Below, one piece after another: positions 54,143 through 62,109 of a DNA stretch of 64,000 nucleotides. Below the pieces are notes generated by a model that ran no database searches, was not told the origin of the DNA, and saw nothing but the letters and a program-made list of their open reading frames with translations. Each line of letters begins with the position of its first letter. Positions within the stretch are counted from its first letter, which is position 1. The DNA is from Rhizophagus clarus (taxonomy: Eukaryota; Glomeromycota; Glomeromycetes; Glomerales; Glomeraceae), in the NCBI GenBank assembly GCA_015698045.1, contig BLAL01000066.1:186001-250000 (forward strand), read 5' to 3'. Made by a program: the position numbers and the translations under genes.

Positions 54143-54544
54143 ATGGTAACTGATCAAAAGCATTCATTTGATGCATCCAGAGAGCAGGAAGTTATCAGAT
54201 ATACGAAGATATTAGCCCAGGTATTTGGACTAAACGAGCAAAATGCAGAAGTATATAGTGCACTTTCCAGTGAAAATAGAGCACTAAAGAAACAATTGGA
54301 AGATTATCATTCTCAACATAACACTTTAGAAAAGAGGGTAAAAAGATTAGAGAGAGATGTAAAGTTCTTAGAGACTGAATTAGAAGTTCTGGATAAATGT
54401 GTAGATAAGGAAACTGTGGTCGACTTAATTTATGAAACAGTCCTCTCGCTGATTGGTAAAAAGGATGTCCCTCATGCTTTTGTGCCTCTGACTAAGCAAT
54501 GAAGAAGGGCGAGACCGAGAAAGGTTAAGCGCTTAGTAGTCTGA
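54143..54544 (+). pseudogene. Coiled-coil basic-tail protein, interrupted by TGA
   Basis: Homolog of 34176-34598: KKQLEDYHSQHNTLEKRVKR and ETVVDLIYETVLSLIGKK match it. The frame meets TGA at 54500-54502 after LTKQ and continues 13 codons (RRARPRKVKRLVV) to a second TGA. The conserved tail shows the first stop is a lesion. Follows the recombinase by 98 bp in the same order as Element 1. Confidence 0.6.
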
Positions 54545-54612
54545 AGTAATCAAGCCAGACACTTTACATATTTTCGGTCAAAGATATTAAGTTTATTAGA
54601 TAAATAATCAAA

Positions 54613-54948
54613 ATGGAAAGTGACCAACCGAAGGCACTCAGGGTAAAGCATCTGATAGCCTTAACCAATATCCCACCCAAGTCTACTTCATCCAAGACTA
54701 GTTCGTCATCCAAGAGTAGTTCTTCCGAGTCTAGTTCGTCATCTGAGAGTAGTTCCTCTGAGAGTAGTTCATCTGAATCAAGTTTTTCCGAGAGTAGTTC
54801 CTCTGAGACTAGCTCATCCGAATCTAGTTCATCCGATTCTGATATTAATGAAATAGTAAACATGATTAAGCATCAAAGAATTCGGAAGTGCCAAGCCCAA
54901 AGGAAAGATCAGGAGAAAAATGCATACAATAAAAATAAGGCTATTTAG
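54613..54948 (+). CDS. Ser/Glu-rich low-complexity protein
   Basis: 111-aa ORF from ATG 54613. A central tract of about 50 residues is a SSSESSSSE-type repeat, encoded by 15-30 bp units TCATCTGAGAGTAGTTCC and variants. Basic C-terminus (IKHQRIRKCQAQRKDQ). Similar Ser/Asp tracts sit at the end of the Gag-like protein in Element 1, so it may be a Gag tail remnant. Function unknown. Confidence 0.4.
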   Translation: MESDQPKALRVKHLIALTNIPPKSTSSKTSSSSKSSSSESSSSSESSSSESSSSESSFSESSSSETSSSESSSSDSDINEIVNMIKHQRIRKCQAQRKDQEKNAYNKNKAI

Positions 54949-54959
54949 CTATCCAATAA

Positions 54960-55421
54960 ATGGGAGTTCAGAGGGATGATAGAGGTTTATTTTTTCTGAT
55001 TGAAAGGTATTCTAACTATATAAATAAAATAATGCATACAGATAATTTACTTGATCTTCTTCCGTCGGAGATAATAACATCTATTCTAAAATACCTTTCA
55101 GAACAGGAACTAAAGAATTCTCGCAGTATAAATAATATATGGGAAAGAGAGGCGAATCTTGAATGGCACAAAAGGATGGAATTTTTATTTGGGAGAATAG
55201 TTCAAGGCAATTATACAGTAAAGGAATATTATTCGAAACTGAAAGAGTGTAATTTAAGCAAAGACTATCCAGAATGGCTTCTTAAAAATCTATTCCTTAG
55301 AGGATTATCACTTGAGAATACATTTAAAGTTCTTTTGGATGGGCTAGAAGTACTTGCGTTAGATGAGATAGTGGAAAGCCTTAGTCCGGAGCAGGCCGAA
55401 GGCGTTTTGCATGATCATTAA
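54960..55421 (+). CDS. F-box domain fused to Gag capsid-like domain
   Basis: 153-aa ORF from ATG 54960; a second Met at 55032-55034 precedes the domain. LLDLLPSEIITSILKYLSEQ and following residues resemble an F-box. The second half, YTVKEYYSKLKECNLSKDYP...LKNLFLRGLSLENTFKVLL, matches the Gag capsid C-terminal pattern (FIRGLSSENKLEMKRL in the Element 1 Gag). Position is equivalent to the Gag gene at 33343-33894. The fusion would put a ubiquitin-ligase adaptor on a capsid-like domain. Could also be a chance join of fragments. Confidence 0.5.
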   Translation: MGVQRDDRGLFFLIERYSNYINKIMHTDNLLDLLPSEIITSILKYLSEQELKNSRSINNIWEREANLEWHKRMEFLFGRIVQGNYTVKEYYSKLKECNLSKDYPEWLLKNLFLRGLSLENTFKVLLDGLEVLALDEIVESLSPEQAEGVLHDH

Positions 55422-55475
55422 CCTTAGAGAATTTATTTTTTCATTTGAAGATACAATATATAATATGCACTATGT

Positions 55476-56447
55476 ATGGCGCAATCAAGCATCTTTTATT
55501 TACCAGAACTACTAGAACAGATTTTACATTTTTTAGCGATAGATAAATCCCTCTATCACACTCTATATGTTTCCCGATTGTGGTACAGATGTGGTGCTCC
55601 TATTCTATGGAGATGCATAGAGCTAAAGGGAAATAAAGTAGAGGATAAATCTCGACTGGAAAAATTTATGAAATTAGTACATGGTGTGGTATACCACTCA
55701 TGGGAAGGGCGAAAACCAATCTATAGCTCAAAATTAACTCATCTTAAAATATCATACTACCAACTTTCAAATAAAAAAATCAAAGGCATTGTGCATATGT
55801 TCCCAAATGTAATTCATTTAGACTTTGAAGGAAGTATGGACTGTACAGGTAAAATTCTAAAGTTAATAGCGAAATCATATCCAAATTTGAAGTATCTTAA
55901 TATATCTGCTATACATGGAAGCTTTAATTCGGAATATGATATAGGTTTATCTGCAATTGCAAATTCATGCCATAGATTAGAATATCTAAATATCTCTAAT
56001 CGCACAGAATTTTCTGAAATATCAATTTGTAATGTTATTCGCTCTTGCCCAAGGCTCTGGCATCTTGACCTTAGCTTTTGTAAAATTAGCAATATAACTA
56101 TCGAAGAAATTGCCAGATCATGTCTTAATTTAAAATATCTTAATTTGAGGGGGTGTTATAAAATTAGTAAAGAAGCCGTAGATCAGCTCGTTTCACTTAA
56201 TCCAAATATCAATATCGAGAATTTTGTGAATACTATAACGCCTTCTGATCTCATTAGGGTGATTAGAAATCATCTTACACATAACAATGTTGCTAGTAGA
56301 CAGATTTTAGCTCAGAGCCTTCAAAGCCTTTTAGACCTAAGTATGCGAGATAATTTGCAGTGGTATTTCGATCCAGGGTTGGCTAGATCAACAGTCTGGA
56401 GCAATGATACAGTGGTTATATTTGAAGATCTATGTGCTGATCATTAG
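55476..56447 (+). CDS. F-box/LRR protein with ATPase-derived C-terminal scrap
   Basis: 323-aa ORF from ATG 55476. It parallels 32258-33298 ([43 protein letters not shown] units such as [20 protein letters not shown]). The last residues, [14 protein letters not shown], match the Walker B segment [13 protein letters not shown] of the A32-like ATPase (Element 1 18780-18825) rather than the end of the other F-box protein. So a deletion or recombination joined the F-box gene to ATPase sequence. The F-box and LRR part is open and could be functional. Confidence 0.7.
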   Translation: MAQSSIFYLPELLEQILHFLAIDKSLYHTLYVSRLWYRCGAPILWRCIELKGNKVEDKSRLEKFMKLVHGVVYHSWEGRKPIYSSKLTHLKISYYQLSNKKIKGIVHMFPNVIHLDFEGSMDCTGKILKLIAKSYPNLKYLNISAIHGSFNSEYDIGLSAIANSCHRLEYLNISNRTEFSEISICNVIRSCPRLWHLDLSFCKISNITIEEIARSCLNLKYLNLRGCYKISKEAVDQLVSLNPNINIENFVNTITPSDLIRVIRNHLTHNNVASRQILAQSLQSLLDLSMRDNLQWYFDPGLARSTVWSNDTVVIFEDLCADH

Positions 56448-56507
56448 CTCGAAAGACTTAGCACAGATTTCTGCGCAATGATGTAATAGCTGATCACCGG
56501 ACAGGTC

Positions 56508-56523
56508 CTGTGCGACATATTAA
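56508..56523. promoter_or_regulatory. CTGTGCGACATATTAA motif
   Basis: Inverted copy of the intergenic motif at 21830 and 31369, here between the F-box/LRR and CRN-Ubl genes, the same interval that holds a copy in Element 1. Confidence 0.4.
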
Positions 56524-57046
56524 TCGAAAAGAAGTTATATCAGATATATGCGGTCGTTTGCATAGCGAATCCTGCTAACCACTACCTCTAATTTTTTCCT
56601 GTATAAACATGAGAAAATGTGAAAGGGCGTCTAGTCACAACACAGGGACTACCATATAAGCAAATAGTGCCGAAAAAAGCATATGTTGTGAAAGGCTTGA
56701 GGACTTGCAATTCTGAGATCGTCAGGCGTAGAACCAACTGTGTCTCTCTGGTAGATCCCCCCATGTGAAAAGGTAATAGGATTCCGGTTACATGTGCTTT
56801 TATAGAACTCTTGGCATCAGACGACAATACTAATCACGCCTCATATCTCCTTAACTTTTTCCCGACAAGATATAAAGCATGTAGGGGTATGCGGAAGTTC
56901 AGCCAACATTCCTCAAAAAACTTTCCCAGAGAAAATAGTTTTACTAGCGTAGCTAACGCAAAATAAGGTATGTATATGCCAGAAGTTATGAATGTATAGG
57001 AGCGGGCTTTTTTCACAATGGCTTCTTGCTTTTCAGAAAATGAAAT

Positions 57047-57334
57047 ATGGCCAATATTTCTCTCAACTGCCTTATCGTTCTGGTGGGGGATTTTAATGAT
57101 GTCCAATGTAATGCAGTACACCAAACGATTACAATTAGTACAGGTCAACATGTCAGTGATCTTGAAAATGCAATTAGAGCCAGATTGGAGTTAGAAGATG
57201 TCCCTTTAAGCCTTTATCAAATTCATCCCGGGAGTGTTCAAGAAAATAAAATAGATTCTGGGGATCCGATTTCTAAATATTATAAAGGACAACCTGATGC
57301 AGAATTCTTCCATGTCACCGTATATTCTCATTAA
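57047..57334 (+). CDS. Stand-alone CRN ubiquitin-like header protein (Element 2)
   Basis: 95-aa ORF from ATG 57047. About three quarters of its residues match 30615-30899 (LNCLIVLVGDFNDVQCNAVH; LYQIHPGSVQENK; AEFFHVTVYSH). The upstream sequence AACGCAAAATAAG then GTATGTATATGCC and a TTTTCAG just before the ATG support a 5' intron (about 56964-57037). No nuclease or kinase part is attached. Likely same role as the Element 1 copy. Confidence 0.6.
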   Translation: MANISLNCLIVLVGDFNDVQCNAVHQTITISTGQHVSDLENAIRARLELEDVPLSLYQIHPGSVQENKIDSGDPISKYYKGQPDAEFFHVTVYSH

Positions 57335-57384
57335 TAATTCGTTACCAGAGGCAATAGCAATAGGCCTTAGCCACGAAGTATATT

Positions 57385-57445
57385 TGCATTTTTATGTATT
57401 GTAGGCCGACTACCGGCAACATTTTATTTCATAAATAAAGTATTA
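57385..57445 (+). terminator. Hairpin plus AATAAA 3' module
   Basis: GCCG-ACTAC-CGGC hairpin (57405-57417), then TTTTATTTCATAAATAAAG. The same in Element 1 (30505-30545, inverted). Follows the CRN-Ubl stop by about 50-100 bp. Confidence 0.5.
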
Positions 57446-57621
57446 TTATTGTACTGTACATGAGAAATGGGTCACGTGTAATGATGTAATGCCTGTGCTA
57501 CATAAAAACCTATATTAATGGCCAGTATTCTCTTCCCCGAACAGAAATAAAATTTTATCTTACTCCGGAACGTAACACTATTTTTTTGTCCGAGCCTATT
57601 TTCACTATAAAACCTAGCACT

Positions 57622-58812
57622 ATGTCTTCTGAAACCAGTACACCTTATACTCCAGCTTCCACCTCTACTACTGGAAATGAAGCGGTCACGCTTGCAGATG
57701 AAATTAAGAAATATAATACGACAGAGCTTATAGATTTTTTGCGTAGGGAGGAGGACTTGGGTCTTAGTGAGAAGGCACTCGAAATTTTAGAAACGCAAGA
57801 GGTTAATGGTCGTGCCTTTCTCAAGACGAGTAAAGAAGAATTTCAAGGTTTAAGTTTGGGATTTAGACCTGCAAAAAATCTTGCCGACTTTGCCAAGGAG
57901 TGTAAGTAGAAAAAGAAGCGCTCGTTCTTGTCCTACCGCGGTATTGGCGAAATACGGCATTAAAAGCAGTAGCATAACAAGTATCCCACAGTTTGAACCA
58001 GGTAAGTAAGATTATACTGGCTATTACTATTATAAAAAACCAGGCTCACGAATTTTATTTAGTTTCTCACCATATCGACGAGAAAAATCCAGCCTTCAAG
58101 TTCTGTATAGAGGACATTCTCCGTAGAATAAAAAATATGGGTCCAGTCATAGATAGTAATGAAGCTATGCGGTGCGAGTACATTTCAACGATCTTGCATA
58201 CGGCGGTCAGTATCCTTGAAGGTTTAGTTATCCTACCTCAAATGGAAGTTTCCAGTGATGATAGTTCTGGCTGTGTCGACTATGCCATCAAAAGAATTAT
58301 AGACAATTTGTTGGAAGAAATAATATGCATCACGGAGGGTAAACAGAATCTACCTGGGATAGGTGTTGCCCAAAATCTCATCCAATGTAAAAGTTCATGC
58401 GAAGTAAGTAAGTAATAGCTTTTTTATGTCTAGCGTCTAACCTATATTTGACTATACTAACTAATCGTCATCTGTAAACATACTGTAGATGAACCTAGAT
58501 ACGCTCAAGAAAAAGCGTACGGCTGATGAAGCATTCGAGGAGTATGAATATGTCTATGGTATCGTCACAACAGGTACAGACTGATATTTCATCCTACATA
58601 GTACCGAAGGCATCTACTGTACGAGCAAGACTGAGTATCGCATCTCTCTGACTGAAGTCGCACTCAAGGACTCAACCGACTTGCGCAAGAATGTGAAGAG
58701 GATTTTAGAGGTTATAGTGGGTTTGTTAAAAGATAGGGTATCAGCTAGTGAAGAATTTGCAAATAAGAAGCGCCGTGTAGAAGAGATGATCAAGAAAAAA
58801 ATAATTGTATAG
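57622..58812 (+). pseudogene. SAM domain plus PD-(D/E)XK-like protein, several lesions
   Basis: Homolog of 29241-30304. ATG 57622; SAM region TTELIDFLRREEDLGLSEKA...NGRAFLKTSKEEF. Lesions: TAG 57907-57909 (where CAG is expected), a frameshift near 57940 (continuing as VLAKYGIKSSSITSIPQF) and TGA 58582-58584 exactly where the intact copy has TGG (Trp). Introns inferred at about 57998-58047 and 58403-58490. The nuclease-like part keeps GCVDYAIK and EEIICITEGKQ. The side-by-side comparison with the intact copy makes the nonsense direction clear. Confidence 0.65.
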
Positions 58813-58814
58813 GA

Positions 58815-58890
58815 CACTAGCATAGACGCCATGTATCACGGGCTACGTCCTGAACATTTGTATTTATTTTCGCATGTAATAATAAAAAAT
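58815..58890 (+). terminator. Hairpin plus AT-rich AATAAA 3' module
   Basis: AGCATAGACGCCATGTATCA leads into CGGG-CTACGT-CCTG (stem with one G-U pair), then CATTTGTATTTATTTTCGCA and AATAATAAA. Nearly the same as 29155-29227 in Element 1. Confidence 0.5.
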
Positions 58891-59008
58891 TTTTCTTGGC
58901 AAATTTCCATGACGGGAAGTGAGTTTCCCATCACACAAATAGCATGTATATACAGTATACTAACGGACTTTTGAATATTTCATATCTTTTATAAGAATAT
59001 TATCGATC

Positions 59009-60640
59009 ATGTCATCTGAGCTTGAATTATTGAGACAGCGTATCACTGAGCTTGAGGCTGAGAATGCCGAAATACCTGATCTTAGAAGAAAGCTCTCAGA
59101 GTTCGATGCTGAGAGAGTTGATCTTAGAAGAAAGCTCTCAGTGTCTGATGCTGAAATAGCTGAACTTAAGAGCAGGAATGCTGAATTTCTAAGATCGAAT
59201 GCGGAATATAATGAGAGGCGTGATGCTGAAAATGCCAAACTCAAGGCCAGAATCGAGGAGATGGAATCTGAGTTTGGAGATAGAATCACGAAAGTGGAAC
59301 AGAAGCAGACTCTGCAAAGCGCCTTAACGGCAAATGATAATTCCTCTAACAACAGTTCACCTAGCTTCAATTCAGTTGCAGTACCAGAGGCGATAATAGT
59401 ACCTACCAACTCGGCGAAGCACCTTAATGGCAAACCGTTGGAAGAGAAAGATATGGATAGTTTTTTGCTTGAGGCTCATAAGAAAATCGTTAGTAGTGAA
59501 ATAAAGCAATGTAATAAGGAGAAGAAGAATGAAAAAAATGGGCAGGGATTGATTCAAGAAATCTCTTCATCCGTGCCCAAAGACAATCATGTGACTAAAA
59601 TTTCCAAGACCGCACAGTCTCGCAAATCTGATAATTCAGATGCATTAGTGTCTTCATTTCATGGGACTAGTATGATAGAGATATCTCAGCATTTGGCCCA
59701 GTTATGTGATAAAGCGCTTATTGCAGAAGAGCACAGATTGGAAGCAAATCAAGAAGAAATATTATGCTGGTACCACTATGAAAGAAATTTCGTATTTCAG
59801 TTGGAGGCCTTGTGTGATAAAAATAAAATTGGTGAAAAGAAGGCAAGAGGTCTAATATACGATGAAGTCGTGAAGCAAGTTAATATCCTTCGTAAGAAAT
59901 GATCTCAAGATACAGGGGTGCCACTCCCAGATATAACAAGAGATGGTTTGCGCAAAAAAACTCAGAGAGCTGAGAAGATCTACAAGCTTCTCGAAAAAAT
60001 AGGATTAGATAAAATCCAGTATATCAAGTCGTATAGTGCGAATGAAATATCAAAGTTTACTAATGATGAAATCCAAAAGATTATGGATCATTTCTCAAAT
60101 AAGCCCAGTACGGATTTCAGTGAGGATCGGGACAATTTTATTAACGATGATTCTTCCAGTCAAACTGATGCATCAGAGGTGCGAGCGAATCCCTTGGTTT
60201 CAGCGGAGGTAAGCAAATCAACAGCACCTATCCCTTTAACCCATGACTCTAATTCTTCTGATGATTCCAAAGAAGTCAGCCCAAACAATTCGCTCGAAGA
60301 TGTGGACGATTACTACAAAATGATCTTGGAAGAATGTGAGAAGGATTGTGAGTATTTTGATAAGGAAATTGATTCCACATCCTAGCCGGTGAAAAAAATG
60401 AATGAAGAAGTTGCTTCGCAATCAGGGGAAGAATCGAACGAGAGTAAGTCAGACAATGAAAATGATTCTAGTGATTCTAAAGAAGGGATGCCAGACGATT
60501 CGGATGATGATGGATATGATGGATACGGTGGATATAATGAATATGGTGAACGTGATAGAGGTTATTACTATCGTGATGGAGAATACAAAAGAAAAACTTC
60601 CCCAATGATGAGTCCTATTATCTCTCCGGTAACCGCCTAG
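59009..60640 (+). pseudogene. Coiled-coil family protein (cf. 26369-27928), two in-frame stops
   Basis: ATG 59009; MSSELELLRQRITELEAENA header, then a long coiled coil with 15-bp-type internal duplication (LRRKLSEFDAERVD / LRRKLSVSDAEIAE). A helical domain like that of the Element 1 protein follows (CWYHYERNFVFQLEAL...TQRAEKIYKLLEKIGLDKIQ). TGA 59900-59902 and TAG 60383-60385 interrupt an otherwise continuous frame ending at 60640. The C-terminal portion is Ser/Asp-rich with DGYDGYGGYNEYGERDRGYY and lacks the zinc knuckle of the Element 1 copy. Function unknown. Confidence 0.6.
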
Positions 60641-60854
60641 GAGAATTATCAAGCGAAATCACATACTCGCATAGACTAGATTGTCGTATAGTTTCTTTCT
60701 TTTTTTCGAATCATGTGGGTGGCTTAGCCGAAAGGCGCAGAGCATAACACACATATTACGAACCTTGAATTGGCATTACGCGGAGAAATTTTGAAGTCAC
60801 TTAAATGTCAAGTAGTTAGTAGTTAGACCGTAAGATCAGACATTAGTATAGAAA

Positions 60855-60915
60855 CTTCATGTGTCATGGGCAAAGCCCCGCATTTGTATTTATTTTGTGT
60901 GTATTAATAAAGCCA
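60855..60915 (+). terminator. Hairpin plus AATAAA 3' module
   Basis: GGGC-AAA-GCCC hairpin (60868-60878), then CATTTGTATTTATTTTGTGT and GTATTAATAAAG. Third independent example of the arrangement. Confidence 0.5.
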
Positions 60916-60976
60916 GTCTTTACATTCATAACATAACATTGAATTATTCCTGTCATGTATAAAATTATAATCAATC

Positions 60977-61627
60977 ATGTCATCTGAGCATGAAATATTG
61001 AGACAGCGCATTACTGAACTTGAGGCTGAGAATGCTAAGATTAAGGCCGAGAAAGCTGATATTGAGGATATGTATATTGAGCTTCTAAAGCAGATTAGGG
61101 AGGAGTGTACCAGGCGTGATGCTGAAAAAGCTGAGTTTAAGGCCAGAATCGAGGAGCTAGAGAAAAATAGGACAGATACTGTTGCCGAAAACGCTGAACT
61201 TAGAACAAGAGTTGTGAAATTGGAACAAGATATAGATGAACTTAAAAAAGAATTGGAATCAAAGAAAAATTGTAAATTTCAGGAGAAATGTATTCTAATT
61301 GCTCAAGTATTGCTTGGAAAGGAACCCATTGTTGAATACCGACCATCTTTTATGAGGGGATTAGAACTTGATGCTTTCTTCCGACATCATCGAATGGCAT
61401 TAGAAGTGCAAGGGGCACAACATCGGCTTCATAATACTAGCTGGTATAAAGATGTCAAAAAACTCGAAGATATTGTTGATCGTGATCGGAAAAAAAGAAC
61501 CTTATGTCAGCTTAATGGAATTTATCTTCTTGAAGTATGGTATGACAAGAATCTGGAAATTACGATTCCTCAGAAGATATATAAATTTAAAGAGTGTATT
61601 GATCGAAAAGACTTTAACCTTGATTAA
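60977..61627 (+). CDS. Coiled-coil header fused to restriction-like endonuclease
   Basis: Intact 216-aa ORF from ATG 60977. Starts MSSEHEILRQRITELEAENA, the same header as at 59009 and 27928, with about 95 residues of coiled coil. The nuclease core is PSFMRGLELDAFFRHHRMAL, EVQGAQHR, DRDRKKRTLC and YLLEVWYD, the same family as 17958-18341 but retaining the Glu (LEVQG) that is Lys there. PD-(D/E)XK/Vsr-like enzymes nick or cut DNA. Probably an active-site-competent cargo nuclease. AATAAA-containing 3' sequence at 61795-61831. Confidence 0.65.
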   Translation: MSSEHEILRQRITELEAENAKIKAEKADIEDMYIELLKQIREECTRRDAEKAEFKARIEELEKNRTDTVAENAELRTRVVKLEQDIDELKKELESKKNCKFQEKCILIAQVLLGKEPIVEYRPSFMRGLELDAFFRHHRMALEVQGAQHRLHNTSWYKDVKKLEDIVDRDRKKRTLCQLNGIYLLEVWYDKNLEITIPQKIYKFKECIDRKDFNLD

Positions 61628-62109
61628 TCTTTATGTGGCTTATACAACGACTTAACATCATGTGGCTAGTACCTGTTTGCATGTGGCTTATATAATAAAA
61701 TTATGTTTTCAAAAAAGCGACCAGCATCGATCATCTGAAATGCGCAGAAAGATATTGTTATTTTTCTCATCTCTGTGCGACGAAGATTTTGATATTTATT
61801 TTTTTCGCATGTATTAATAAAGTATCGTGAATACTTTCTCGCTTATCACCTGATATGTAAAACTACGAAATCCCGAGACTTGTGACACGCGTCACGATCT
61901 CAAAGTTTAAGCACTTTTTTTATATGAAGTATTTTAAAGCATGATTGTTGTAATTTGGTGTGACAGTCTGAGCATTAAGTCAGTTGCGTAACTGATCAAC
62001 TGATGAGTCAGAACAATCTGTGCGACAATCGATTTCATATATATATGTCCCCAATTTCAAAAAATCTCTTCCCCGTTTGTCCATTGTCATACAAATAAGA
62101 ACGTACAAA

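Noticed and set aside
59372-59557. Minus-strand frame with hydrophobic start
   Set aside because: Antisense shadow of the coiled-coil gene.
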